Positions 8,667 through 20,449 of a stretch of 29,387 nucleotides of DNA are shown piece by piece. The notes beneath the pieces were generated by a model. That model worked only from the letters and a program-made list of their open reading frames with translations, searched no databases and had not been told where the DNA came from. The stretch covers positions 34,510 to 63,896 of the forward strand of contig NW_014578638.1 in NCBI RefSeq assembly GCF_000485595.1. Reading direction: 5' to 3'. Source of the stretch: Priapulus caudatus (taxonomy: Eukaryota > Priapulida > Priapulimorpha > Priapulimorphida > Priapulidae). How positions within the stretch are numbered: position 1 is the first letter of the stretch; each line of letters begins with the position of its first letter. The translations under genes were made by a program, and so were the position numbers.

Positions 8667-9095
8667 CACACACCACACACACCACACAACACACACACAC
8701 ACACAGCCAACACACACACACACAACAACAACACACACCACACACCACGAAAACACATGCACAAACAACCAGGACACACATACACACACACAACCACGCA
8801 CACGCACGCACGCACGCACGTCACAGACGCCCGGCGCGCACGCACGCCGGCCCGATGGGGAGTGTTCCACGCAGGCGGTCCGCACGCGTCGCATCGTCCG
8901 CCGCGGTCGCGCAGCACGCATGCATGCACAGCAACCACACACACACCAGCATCGCTTCCAAGCACACACACAGCGACGGGCGTCTGTGCGTCCCGTGGGT
9001 CGCGGCGCAGCGGCGGTCCACACACAACACACACACACCACACCAGCAGCACGACACACACACGCCGGGGATGGGTTCTGTCTCACAGAGTGTGC

Positions 9096-9144
<49 letters not shown>

Positions 9145-9176
9145 GCGAGCAAGAGAAAGAGGGATGCGCGCACACA
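8667..9176. repeat. Interrupted CA tract ending in (GA)n
   Basis: CACCA, CACAACA and ACGC blocks over about 390 bases, with a CpG-rich core at 8818-9010 (GGCGCGCACG, CCGCCGCGG), then a GA run at 9106-9139. Frames of up to 230 codons on both strands consist of His-Thr, Cys-Val or Arg-Glu and are artefacts. Confidence 0.9.
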
Positions 9177-9695
9177 CACCCATGCGCGTATGCACGCATA
9201 CGCCCACAATCGTACATTCGATGTGAGGGATAGGATCGCTTAGCTGCGTCTGGGGCACGTGTATGAAGCCTTTCTTTTGAGTACGTAACATGTTCGTAGC
9301 TTCAGTAGAGTCCGTAACAGTATACACAATGCTTTCAAAAAACGGGGCGACGGGAGATGAAAGCGCTGTGCGATGAAAACGCTTCGTCATTGTCAAATAG
9401 AACGGTTAAACGCGGTGTAACGTATAGGACACAGGCGATGAGATGACACAACGCACCCATGCACGCATGCACACAAACTCGAGCCGAGTGCAAGCTGCTT
9501 CTCGTAATTTAATTGCCTTGAATTCATAAAAAAATTCCAGTGAAAAGTTACAATATAGGAAATCGTTGAAAATTGTCTCAGAATGATTGGAGATGCGATA
9601 TTGAGCAGTAAACAGTTGCCGAGGGAAGCTCTGCCCCTCGTATCCTTCGCTGCTGTCACGACGTATATCTTCCCACTACCCAGCATGTGAGCTTC
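9177..9695. other. Non-repetitive stretch, no gene seen
   Basis: A little CA-rich sequence at 9170-9215 and 9450-9480; otherwise mixed, with no credible coding frame. Confidence 0.5.
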
Positions 9696-9778
9696 GTAGC
9701 GTGCGTGTGATTGCACGTGCGTGTGTGCAGGCGCGTAGGCCTCCACACTGACACACCCACGCACACATGCACACACAT
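9696..9778. repeat. Short degenerate GT then CA tract
   Basis: A plus-strand GT-rich segment (9696-9730) is followed by a CA-rich segment (9745-9778), so the two can pair as a loose inverted repeat. Confidence 0.6.
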
Positions 9779-10310
9779 TGTTGACAGTTCTTCATCATAA
9801 ACTCTTCGTCTGGTGTCACGTGACGCTATCCGCGCTGTCCGCATCCTTTGCCACTAATTACAGCTATCAGTAGCATAATAGCATCAGCAGTAGCGCCTCA
9901 GGTATATGTGGCCGCGGCGTGGCGCTGCGTGCCGCCCACGTACCGGAACAAACATGGTAGCTAGGTGCATGGATAATAATGGGCGCTCAGCAGGACGCGA
10001 CAGCAATTTGTTTACCGATGTCAAACATTAATATGCTTGTCACCTTGCTTTCCGACTAGACTATACTAACCATTTTACTGGCTGTGTAAACTATTGCAGA
10101 ATTTCGGCGATGGAAAGCGCTCAAATATAAAGTTGGAATTGTACAAACGAGAGAACGCAACCACGCACGCTCGCGCGTATACGCACGCACGCGTGGAGCA
10201 AGGTACAATATTATCGGCCTGTTTGATCACACGCATGATAATCGTAAGGCGATTCATCTTCGCTCAACAGAATCTGTCGATTTGCGGCAATACGACGATA
10301 AATTCATTTT
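9779..10310. other. Non-repetitive stretch, no gene seen
   Basis: Mixed composition. A short CACGC/CGCG patch lies at 10162-10195. No recognisable gene. Confidence 0.5.
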
Positions 10311-10346
10311 AGCTTGCTTCAACTAGCTTGCTTCAACTAGCTTGCT
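10311..10346. repeat. 14-bp tandem repeat, 2.5 copies
   Basis: AGCTTGCTTCAACT at 10311 and 10325, then a partial AGCTTGCT at 10339. The first two copies are identical, so the duplication is young or conserved. Confidence 0.85.
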
Positions 10347-11119
10347 GCGAGCAACATTTTTCCTTCACAAATCCCCGTATTACATTTATCCCTCTATAAC
10401 ATGGCGCCTGTCGGCCAGACGACCAAGTAAAATCGTGACAGGTGAAACAATTAATGCAAAGTGACGACATGTCCACTAATCGCGACATCTACCGGTGAGA
10501 CCTGTACAGCATTTATAATAGACTCAGCATCGCACACCACGTAAAGGCCGCGTCGTGATCATGTGATGATGACAGACAACTCAATTCTGGATCCAAGCTG
10601 CCGTCGGTATTATTATTCGATGAGAGTTATTATCATCAGAGGACGATATAAGCAGTGATGCGCAGGCGGCGAGTACCGTTCCGCCGAAAGAACTTTTTTT
10701 GCGCCGATACTTGGTAAACGCGAGTTTTGACGGGATGACGTCACAACGCGGCAGTCACGTGTTTATCGCCACCTTATGTCGAGAATTCCTGACGCGCCAT
10801 GTTTATCGGATACGGCGAACGGCGTTATATTCGATTTTCCCCCCGTTTACCCCCGACTGCGTTAATTAGAACTTTCCGGTTCACATCTTGAAAGGCGCCA
10901 TATTGAATTACGCGTCAGTTGAAACCAAAGTGCGACAACTCATGCAGACGAGCCACTGACCGTAAGACGGAGAGACGGGGAGTCAGGTGTCGTGGTTCAT
11001 ACTAATGATGAACAGGCGTTACCTCCCGCCGCTGGTAGAAGGCTAATAATGCTGCTAATATTACATACAGGAACTGCACGTGGTGCGAGCCTGGCTTATA
11101 TTTACTCAGACGTTCAACG
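10347..11119. other. Non-repetitive stretch, no gene seen
   Basis: CpG-containing unique DNA. TGACGTCA (10736-10743) and CACGTG (10756-10761) lie 12 bases apart and match CREB/ATF- and bHLH-type sites. With no gene next to them the significance is unclear. Confidence 0.4.
10736..10743. promoter_or_regulatory. CRE palindrome TGACGTCA
   Basis: A perfect match to the CREB/ATF consensus, followed by an E-box CACGTG at 10756. Short motifs occur by chance, so this is only a candidate. Confidence 0.25.
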
Positions 11120-11258
11120 GCAGGCACGCACACACGCACTCACGCACGTATATGCACGTATACGCACGCAGGCACGTACATCTGCGCACATACACGTATA
11201 CGCACGCAGGCACGCACATCTGCGCACATACACGTATACGCACGCACGCACGCACGCG
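11120..11258. repeat. CA/CG tract with 38-bp minisatellite
   Basis: Units begin at 11155, 11193 and 11231 with CACGTATACGCACGCA. The first two are full 38-mers differing at one base (CACGTACAT against CACGCACAT); the third is partial. Each full unit contains TCTGCGCACATA. Confidence 0.9.
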
Positions 11259-11329
11259 ACACCTTTCTATGATCATTCCGGTGCACCGCTATATGATGTG
11301 ATAAATACCACATAATTCACCTGCATTGT

Positions 11330-11640
11330 AATCACTCGCCTCCCTAAAAGTTGAACCTCCCTCACTACCGTACCCCACTCACCTGTCTAACATTTAAACC
11401 TCTCTCCCTACTGAACCGAACTTGTCTCTGACACATAAATCGTCCTCCCCACTAAACCCAACTTGTCTCTCTTAGGTACTTGTAACTCTCTCCCCCACGC
11501 CTACTAAACCTAACTTGCCGCTCCTACGTGTACATCTTCCTTCCTACTAAACCTAACTCCTAACTCTCTTCTCTCTTACACTTAAATCCTCCTCCGCACT
11601 AAACCTAGTTCGCCCTCAATAACACTTAACCCTAAACCCA
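11330..11640. repeat. Degenerate pyrimidine/A-rich repeat with ACTAAACC motif
   Basis: ACTAAAC or ACTGAAC recurs at 11410, 11451, 11513, 11546 and 11598, usually followed by CTAACTTG-like sequence, in a G-poor plus strand. Spacing varies from 33 to 62 bases. CCTAAACC and CCTAACTC resemble telomere-like CCTAA units, but no exact array exists. Confidence 0.55.
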
Positions 11641-12779
<1,139 letters not shown>

Positions 12780-12927
12780 GCGAGTGAGAGAGGAAGGAGG
12801 AAGTAGAGAATGTGGGCGAAAGAGAGTGGCTTTGAGAAAGACAGGCAGAGAAGGGAGAGTAAGTAGAAAAAGTGGGCGACAAAGAGGCGCAAAAATGAGT
12901 AGGAAGAAGCGAGAGAGAGAGGCAGAG

Positions 12928-12962
<35 letters not shown>

Positions 12963-13235
12963 CAGAGAGAGAAAGAGAAAGAGAGAGAGAGAGAGGCAGA
13001 GAGAGAAAAAGAGAGAGAAAGAGAGAGCGAGAGAGAGAGAGAGAGAGAAAGATAGAGAAAGAGGCAGAGAGAAAAATAGAGAGAGAGAGAGAGAGAGAGG
13101 CTGAGAGATGAGAGGAGGGAGAGAGAGAGGGAAGAGGAAGAGAAGCGACTGATGACGCGCGAGCCGAAGCGGAGACGAGAGAAGAGAGAGAGGGGGTAGA
13201 GAAAAAGGAGAGAGGAGAGAGGGGGGGGGCCCGCC
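12780..13235. repeat. Purine tract (GA-rich), about 450 bp
   Basis: The plus strand is almost entirely G and A from 12903 to 13130 and strongly purine-rich on either side. GAGAGA is broken by GGCAGAGAGA and GAAAGAGA units. It ends in a run of nine G at 13222-13230 before CCCGCCGGG. Mirror-symmetric purine tracts can form triplex DNA; this is known for such sequences, not demonstrated here. Confidence 0.95.
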
Positions 13236-13499
13236 GGGTGAGAGCAGAGAGACGACGAGAACAGTGAGTCGGAAAAAACCTGGTTGCAAACCGTAACGCG
13301 TCTTCATGTTAACATCACTTACCGCGCCAGTTCTCCATGAACATGATTCCCTTCCATGCGTCAACACAGTCTCTTTGATTAGTTGTCGGCATCGCACCCG
13401 TAAGAGTATATTATTGGCCTATTAAAATATCATGTTGCTCTTCACATAATCTGCCTTTACCATCTCTTCTTGATTTATTATTCTCTGCGCCGTCTCTCT
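13236..13499. other. Short non-repetitive spacer
   Basis: Unique sequence between the purine tract and the tetranucleotide arrays; no gene seen. Confidence 0.4.
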
Positions 13500-13854
13500 T
13501 CTCGTATCTATCGTATCTATCTATCTATCCTTCTTATCTATCATATCTATCTATCATATCTATCTAGCTATCTACTCTATCATCATCCTATCTATTCTCT
13601 CATCTACTCTATCTATCCATCTATCTAATCTATCATATCTATATCTATCATATTCTACTCTAATCTATCCTATCTAATCTAGATATCTATCCATCCATCG
13701 TATCCACTCTATGATCTATCTAATCTATCACTCATTATCCTGTCTCTTATACTATTATATATATATTTATATTTATTATATGTACTTTATCTATGCTATC
13801 TATCTTTCTTTTTTTTCTCTTTTCTTCTCTCTTTCATCTCTTTATCTTCTATTC
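13500..13854. repeat. Degenerate (ATCT)n array
   Basis: ATCT units interrupted by ATAT, ATCC and CTCT, with an AT/TTTATT island at 13750-13800 and a CT-rich patch at 13800-13850. Confidence 0.9.
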
Positions 13855-15060
13855 TATCTATCCATCCATCCCATCCATCCATCGATTACATCCATCATCC
13901 ATCCATGTCCATTCATCCTCCATCCACACATCCATCCAATCTCAAATCCACCCACGCCATCATCATCCTTCCATCCACCCATTTATCACGCCACCCATCA
14001 TCCATGCCATTCCTATCCATCCATCCACCATCCATCATCCATCCATCCATCCATCCACCATCCTCCATCTCCATCCATCCATCATCCATCCATCCTCCAT
14101 CCATCCGATCCACTCCGATCCATCCATCCATCCCATCCATCCCATCCATCCATCCATCATCCATCCCATCCACATCCATATCCATCCATCTGCCATACCA
14201 TCTCCATCAATCCATCCATCCATCATCCATCCGATCCATCCATCCATCTCATCTCCATAGCCATCCATCCTCATACCAGATCATCCATCCATCCATCCAT
14301 CATGCATCATCCATCCATTCATCATCCACCATCCATCCATCCATCCACCCATCAACCATCCATCCATCCATCCATCCATTCATCCAATCCATCCATCATC
14401 CATCCATCCAATCCATCATCCATCCCATCCATCCATCCATCCATCCACTCATCCATCCATTCCATTCATCCATAACCATCCATCCATCCATCCATCCATC
14501 CATCACATCCAATCCATCCATCCATCCATCCATCCATCCATTCCATCACCATCCATCCATCCATTCCATCCATCCATCCATCATCCATCCATCCGATTCA
14601 TCATCCATCCATCCATCCTATCATTCCATCCATCCCATCCATCCATCCATCATCCATCCATCCATCCACAATCCATTCACATCCATCACTCATCCATCCA
14701 TCCATCCATCCATCCATCCATCCATCGCATGCCATCCATTCCATCCATCCATCCACATCCATCCATCCATCCAATCCATCCATCCATCCATCCACCTCCA
14801 TCAATCCATCCATCCATCCATCCATCCATCCATCCTCGCATCCATCTCCATCCATCCATCCATCCATCCATCCATCCATCCATCCATCCACCTCATCCAT
14901 CCATCCATCCATCACCCATCCACATCCATCCCATCCATCCAATCCTATCCATCCATCCATCCATCCATCCATCCATTTCGCACATCCATCTCCAATCATC
15001 ATTCATTCACTCTCATCCGTCCGCTCATCACATGCCATCAGCCACTATTGCATCATCCAT
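13855..15060. repeat. (ATCC)n array, about 1.2 kb
   Basis: CATCCATC over about 1.2 kb, interrupted by 1-4 base insertions and deletions (CATCATCC, CATTCC, CACATCC). A four-base unit without TAA, TAG or TGA in any plus frame yields a 447-codon frame of His-Pro-Ser-Ile repeats, and minus-strand Met-Asp-Gly-Trp frames. These are artefacts. Confidence 0.97.
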
Positions 15061-15441
15061 ACAATAGCGCCTACATCCATCACTCATCATCCATCCATCT
15101 GTTCTTATTGATGCGAAGCACCGCACGCTCGCCTCTCCATCTCTTCTCATCATCTCCCGATCGCGCTTCCCTATTTTCCTCCCTCTGTCTTTCTCGCGTC
15201 CCCGCATTCCTTCTACTCTCCCTCCATCATTCCTCCTCTGTTTCCTGACGTACCTTATCCCTCCTCTCCTTTCTCTCTATCGCTTTCCAAGCTCTCTCTC
15301 TCTCGCTCTCTCTCTCGTCTCCTCTCGTCTCCTCCTGCCTCGCTCTCTCTCTCTCGTATTCTCTCTCTTCTCTGTCTCTTCTCTACTCTTATTTATCTAT
15401 ATATATTATAACTATATATATATTATATATATATATATATA
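15061..15441. repeat. CT-rich tract then (TA)n
   Basis: CTCC/CTCT-rich sequence at 15120-15385, with CT units dense from 15290, and an AT run at 15400-15441. Confidence 0.85.
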
Positions 15442-16663
15442 TACATATGTAGGTTTTTCCATTCCGCCATTTCCTTGTCTCTTTTTCTACCTTTCCCGAT
15501 TCGCGGATCTCGAACAAGGCTTCGCTCTATTGGCACTGCGTGCTTGCTACTCTGTAGGAGCTATCGCGGCGCCTAGTGATTTAATTACCCTATTGGTTGC
15601 TTCTATCGTTATTGACCCGTCCGCATGGTGGCGTCATAGTTGACTTCACGCTTGTTTAGGTGAATGCCTAACAATGTTAGATAGACGACACCAGTGAGCT
15701 GAAAATTTGTTAGTTCTATATATCGCGCACGGTGTAGAATAATTGTTTTGTTTATCCGCGTTCTAAACTCGAGTTTCATTGTCGTTATATTTCCTTCGCG
15801 TCTGGTGTTTGTCGAGCATCAATCGCGTTATAATCACTCAAATCTCTGCAGAGATCAGTTTCCCTTATTAGGCCACAGCGATTGCGTAACTGACGTAGCA
15901 GTGGCGCCACCTCTTCTAGCGTTCGTCTCGTCGTCGTTGTTTTTTCTTGGTCTCGCACGAGCATGTATACAGAATTCGCTGCGGATTCGAGGCACGTGTC
16001 TGTGCTTGTCAACGTGTCGCCAGTGTTGACATCTCGCTAATTCTGCATCGTTGCTCGTTACTCGAGCTTTCCCGCTCCTCTCTCCTCCCAGTACATGGAG
16101 TTAGGACCTGCTGATTGCAAGCTAGGAACTTGAAGCCTAGAAAGGAGTGAAGACGCTTCGGGGCTACGAAGCCAACAACTTGCAAAAGAATATCGCCTGA
16201 TTCGTTTCCCGCCCTCTTTTTTCCAGCGGTCCTGCTCACGTGGCTTCTTTACAAAAGCGAAAACGAGCGCGGGGGGAATCATCGTCTGCATTCATCTCCC
16301 ACCACATCGTGCCCAGCAGCCCCGCTGCTTCACTTAGCGTTGTTTGGCTTCTTGGGCAGCCGCTGCGGGGAGCGTAAGTGTTCACTAGGAGGGCAGTACG
16401 GTCTGTTAGCTCAAGTGTGAAGACTGTCGATAAATCTGCGACAAGCCACGGGTCGCACCGGGAAACTATAACATTTACTCGGTGCGACGGGTAAAGAATG
16501 TTGGTTGACGAATCAAATGGAGTACGTTGTCAATACAAAGAATCGTTAGAGGTATCATAACCAATTTTCTACATAAAAGCTAATCATTGAAGTAAAAATA
16601 AAAGGGACTAGACGTAATCAATTATAGACAAGGTTAAGCTAAGCAGAATTTCGTTTAAGATGA
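15442..16663. other. Longest non-repetitive stretch, no gene seen
   Basis: About 1.2 kb of mixed DNA with frames up to 93 codons on both strands, none with a recognisable family or matching splice sites. A 9-bp hairpin lies at 16452-16488 (GTCGCACCG, 19-nt loop, CGGTGCGAC). Confidence 0.5.
16452..16488. other. 9-bp GC-rich hairpin
   Basis: GTCGCACCG and CGGTGCGAC pair perfectly around a 19-nt loop, about 175 bases upstream of the tRNA-like relic. Confidence 0.6.
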
Positions 16664-16733
16664 ACACCGCTGGTGTAATGGTATCATTAAAGGTTCCCAT
16701 TCTCTCGATCCGGGTTCGATTCACGCGCATGCA
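16664..16733 (+). pseudogene. tRNA-Gly(CCC)-like relic, 3' half lost
   Basis: The 5' two-thirds closely follow the eukaryotic tRNA-Gly(CCC) pattern. There is a Pol III A box TGGTGTAATGG, an anticodon loop TTCCCAT with anticodon CCC, and a B box GGTTCGATTC. The anticodon stem still forms with one mismatch and one wobble. Immediately after the B box the T stem and the 3' acceptor strand are replaced by ACGC repeat, and the acceptor cannot pair. It is therefore either a decayed tRNA gene or the tRNA head of a short retroelement (SINE). No tRNA-unrelated body follows, which slightly favours a truncated copy. Confidence 0.75.
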
Positions 16734-16754
16734 CGCACGCACGCAAGCAAGCAA
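16722..16754. repeat. (ACGC)n / (AAGC)n tail
   Basis: ACGC units followed by AAGC units begin exactly at the break in the tRNA-like sequence. They may be a tail copied with it or a microsatellite that overran its 3' end. Confidence 0.85.
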
Positions 16755-16760
16755 TTTTTT
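16755..16760 (+). terminator. Candidate Pol III T-run
   Basis: TTTTTT about 20 bases past the end of the tRNA-like relic, with a further seven T at 16771-16777. Runs of four or more T stop Pol III. If the relic's A and B boxes still work, transcripts would end here. Confidence 0.4.
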
Positions 16761-17660
16761 ATAATTTTATTTTTTTATATTGATTGATTGAATGATTTAT
16801 GAATGTGCGGCATGGGTGCTGGAGTTGTGTGTGCGCGCGCTTGCGTGCGTGCGTCCGTGGGTGTGCGTGTGCATGTGACTCATACTAAATAATGTATCTG
16901 AATTGTGAGCAAACAAACGTAACCGAACATAACGCACAGCTGTGCTTGACTTTGATCTTCAACGATAAACAGAGCGCACGCGTGTGGCAGAGAGAGTGGA
17001 GGGGGCTGCGTGTGAAAAAAATAATCGATGACCTTTGCGCATGCGGCAGATGTAACGGACGCGAGCTAGCTAGAGTAAACTAGATGGTTGGACCGATCCC
17101 AGGTGGCCCCTAATTACACACGCAGCTATTTGCACACGCACGCACGTGCGCGCGCACGCACCCACACACGCACAGATGTAACGACTCTGCAACGCAATCG
17201 CAACGTGGGAGCGTGCGAGAAGGATGATAGTGGTCGAAGAATTGATTCCACAGAGTTGAAAATCGTGGCCCTAGTCATCACGGTCGTGACGTTGTGACAA
17301 ATGAAGAAATATCACGTGACATTTAATGTTAAATCTTAGACGTTCATCTCTGCGGTGAGATTGATCGAGATCGACCACGTCATCTGTACCGTAGTTATCC
17401 AGCGAATCACGTGATCGCTCACCGGGTCGAATAATTATTGAATAACCGAATACACGGGGATTTAATTTGCAGGATAATGCTATTTATTCGATACAACAAA
17501 GCGATTGTATATAAATCGGACGGAGATCGGAAGCATGCGTGAGTAAATATATCGAATACAAATAGAATCAGTCAGCAGATGATTACATCAGTTGGGGGCA
17601 AAATGAACCCACTCACTGAATGGTCCAATTGTAGTGTCGACATTCAAAACCCCAGCAATT
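16761..17660. other. Gene-free stretch with small GT and CA patches
   Basis: TGATTGATTGAATGATT near 16782, a GT/GCGT patch at 16830-16875 and a CA/CG patch at 17130-17175. CACGTGAC/TCACGTGAT motifs at about 17313 and 17406 are E-box-like. No gene seen. Confidence 0.5.
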
Positions 17661-17776
17661 TATGAAATGTCATGAAAATGATATGCAAACATAATATACA
17701 TACATAATAAGGAAATAATTTCATTATTGAAAATTTCCATTATTTGCCACAATATGTTTTCATTTCATGATAAAAA
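17661..17776. other. Imperfect AT-rich inverted repeat
   Basis: TATGAAATG with CATGAAAATGA on the left answers TCATTTCATGATA on the right. The centre GGAAATAATTT/AAAATTTCC also pairs. Several bulges are needed. It looks like an old palindromic element and is about 160 bases left of a much better one. Confidence 0.4.
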
Positions 17777-17935
17777 TGTTCGTTGATAACTTAATGGATG
17801 AAGATTCAAACGCAAAATTACCGGCATACCGACAGGCAAGCAGGCTTACAGGTGAACACACACGGCATACAGATGAACACATCAGGATCGGGCTATATCA
17901 AACCATTTTCCATACACATAGTAGTCCAGCGGATA

Positions 17936-18079
17936 AGCACATGAATTGTGCACTTTTAGTTAGAATTGTGAAACTTTGCACACGCGTACTACATGAGGTC
18001 CTAAGGAAAATCCTCAGGACCTATTGTATTATGCGTGTGCAAAGTTTCACAATTCTAACCAAAAGTGCACAATGTGCCC
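17936..18079. mobile_element. Long palindrome, arms about 67 bp
   Basis: The left arm (about 17940-18007) and right arm (about 18010-18076) pair with only a few mismatches. AGAATTGTGAAACTTTGCAC on the left is matched exactly by its complement on the right. The turn is only a few bases (CTAAGGA, AAA, TCCTCAG). Nearly equal arms with so short a loop suggest a palindromic MITE; a long RNA hairpin is the alternative. No convincing target duplication was seen. Confidence 0.7.
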
Positions 18080-18540
18080 AATTTTATGTACTTTATTTTT
18101 ATTTCCGCTAGACTATAGCTTCCTACACAGGTATATCTATTTACAGATACTAATGAAATCATAAATTATTAATTACCTCTCATACACGTAGCCGAAGCGG
18201 TGAACCCCCGCAATGCCTCAACCATAATAACCGTTCCAAGTACTGTACATGCGTGTATGCACCCTCGCTATATGCATGCATACGGTAGAATGTATTGTAG
18301 TGGTCTATTATACCGCTGTGTTATACACGCGTACGGTTACATATAAATATCCCCCGCGTGTGTGTGAACCGCTGTATATACTGTTGTTTATTGGAGATTG
18401 TACCACGCCGTGTACACACACATCACCTCTGCGTATTGTAATGCGGTACCGTGTTCTTACACACATGCCCCTTATGGGATGTCTTCACGGCACAACTTGA
18501 CGGTCGTTCAACTTCAACTAGACTCCTAGTCTCTCTGACT
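18080..18540. other. Non-repetitive stretch, no gene seen
   Basis: Mixed sequence with short CGTGTATGCA and GCATGCATAC patches (18248-18285). No feature supported. Confidence 0.5.
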
Positions 18541-18625
18541 CCCCCGCTCTGTCTATATCGCCTCTCTTTCTCTCTCTCTCGTTCTGCCCCCCCCCTTCTC
18601 TTTCTCTCTCTTTCTGCCCCCATTC
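18541..18625. repeat. CT-rich tract
   Basis: CTCTCT with TTTCTCTC and a run of nine C at 18588-18596. TTCTCTTTCTCTCTC-like text occurs twice around TCTGCCCCC. Confidence 0.85.
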
Positions 18626-18684
18626 TAGGGCTGAGTAGCTCCCTAACTCAACTAACTAAACTGTAACCAACCCACCCAACTCTA

Positions 18685-18935
18685 CGTACACGCACACGCG
18701 CACGCGCACACACGCACACGCACACACGTACTCGCACGCACGCACTTACATACCCACAAACGCGCGCACGCACGCCCGTGCGCCCGCACGCACACGCACA
18801 CGCGCACGCGCGCGCACGCACGCACTTACATACCCTCAAACGCGCGCACGCACGCACGTGCGCCCGCACGCACACGCGCACGCGCACGCACGCACTTACA
18901 TACCCACAACCACGCGCACGCACACGCACGTAAAG
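18685..18935. repeat. CA/CG array with 70-80-bp higher-order units
   Basis: CGCACTTACATACCC recurs at 18741, 18821 and 18891 (steps 80 and 70), each followed by a CACAA/CTCAAAC variant, CGCGCGCACG and, in two units, GTGCGCCCGCACGCAC. Step differences come from the number of ACGC units. Confidence 0.9.
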
Positions 18936-19277
18936 ACGAGATGCTGGGAAGTGTAGATACTATGCTTAGAGGAGCGTGCGCGTGTATATAATGCAGACGT
19001 ATATATACGCAGCGCGCCCGCCGCAATTGTTGCACTGCTCAGAACTGCATTAATTCGCTTATAATTAACGCTCGTACGCGTGCACGCTCATGCACGGGGC
19101 GCTTCAAAGCAACACGAGCTATAATTGGAAATAGGTAATCGTGTTGTGGAAATCTCGGGAGACATTCAACAACTGCACTCGCTGCATAAATTAATTCCTT
19201 ATTATAAAGTAATTTCAGCATAATCTTATCTAACCATAGCGCATTAACTAATCTCTGAAATGATAGCCGTCATGATA
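18936..19277. other. Non-repetitive stretch, no gene seen
   Basis: No recognisable gene. A TATATACGC patch lies at 18984-19012. Confidence 0.5.
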
Positions 19278-19333
19278 GCAATAATAATATTAATAATAAT
19301 AATAACAATAATAATAATAATAATAATAATAAC
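19278..19333. repeat. (AAT)n array
   Basis: AATAAT units with AACAAT and AATATT variants, ending in ACGACGATAATCC. Confidence 0.95.
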
Positions 19334-19909
19334 GACGATAATCCTGGTGTATGGTTAATATAGAAATAATAGTAATAATGATTTTAAACAGAGAAACGTG
19401 AATTTTAAATGTCGAACTTGGAATACTCTCGGTAAGCTTTGTCTACGGTCACCGATTCGTGCCACTGATGTGATATGTAATGTTACGGAGTAGTTGTTGT
19501 AGTCTCGTTGTCTAAAGATAGCGCCGAAGACTAAAATGCCACCAGCAATGATCTATATGCTGAACAGCAATATCGAGAGGCGAGGGTGGAGAAAGTACTG
19601 AGAGTCGATAAAATACTCATGAATTCAAATTTAAAATTACGGGCTGCAAATCGAAGAATTACGTCGCCGACGCGCGTCTTAATATAGTCGAAGACAAGAA
19701 AATTGCTAGCAATAAATATCACAAATGTCTGAGGAAAGCGAGAAAATAATTTGCTGAACATCAATGAATGAATTCAGATCGTGGCTGAACTTCATTTAGA
19801 TTTGGTAGCATGCTGTAACGTTATCCGCCACGGTTACTGATTTAAGGCTGACGTTACCACAAAACCACAAAACGCTGACAATCACTCACACACGCACGCA
19901 AAATAATAC
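19334..19909. other. Non-repetitive stretch, no gene seen
   Basis: AT-leaning sequence. The short frames show no domain. Confidence 0.5.
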
Positions 19910-19976
19910 GCTAATACCAGGAGTGGATGATAGAGATCTCTATAATATAGATCTCTATTATCCACCCCTGCTAATA
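19910..19976. mobile_element. 53-bp palindromic insertion with 7-bp direct repeats
   Basis: GCTAATA at 19910-19916 and again at 19970-19976 bracket a palindrome. Its 21-bp arms (19919-19939 and 19949-19969) pair at 19 of 21 positions around a 9-nt loop. The inner arm reads ATAGAGATCT. Direct repeats of this size around a dyad are what a cut-and-paste insertion leaves. A transposase of the 7-8 bp duplication class could have moved it, though the element is very small. Confidence 0.6.
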
Positions 19977-20137
19977 AATGCAATATGCAAATAAATACAT
20001 GCAATATAGATGCAATCAATTATTCTACGAAATAACATTATACTGAAACCGTGCAATTCCTACGCGAACCCCTATGGAGTGCCGACTAACAACTTAGTAT
20101 GAAGGATGCCTGAATATAGAGGTTTTGAGTAACTGCG

Positions 20138-20400
20138 TACACGGACACTTGTAACGCTTCAATAATAAAATGATGGCAAACAAACGCGAAATGTATTTCC
20201 TCCCGAAGTCTTAACTAAGGTTTCACTACTCTCTTGGGCATTTCCTGTAAATGCCGTTGAAATGCTGCTCTGCAACACACAAGTACACCGCATGCACGCC
20301 GCTGTGCACAAACAACAAGATTGTTTGTTGATTATGCATGTTCTTGTCTATGTCCTAGCTATTATTATTGTTGTTCACGTCGTCGTCGTCGTCGTCGCCG

Positions 20401-20449
<49 letters not shown>

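Noticed and set aside
8514-9209. Long Cys-Val frame on the minus strand and His-Thr frames on the plus strand
   Set aside because: They are produced by CA/GT repeat. No sequence outside the repeat looks like protein.
11330-11640. Telomere-like CCTAA array
   Set aside because: CCTAAACC and CCTAACTC occur but never in register or in tandem. A general pyrimidine/A-rich degenerate repeat fits better.
13905-15248. 447-codon open frame of His-Pro-Ser-Ile repeats
   Set aside because: It follows directly from the ATCC array, which gives no plus-strand stop codons in any frame; the other frames are equally open.
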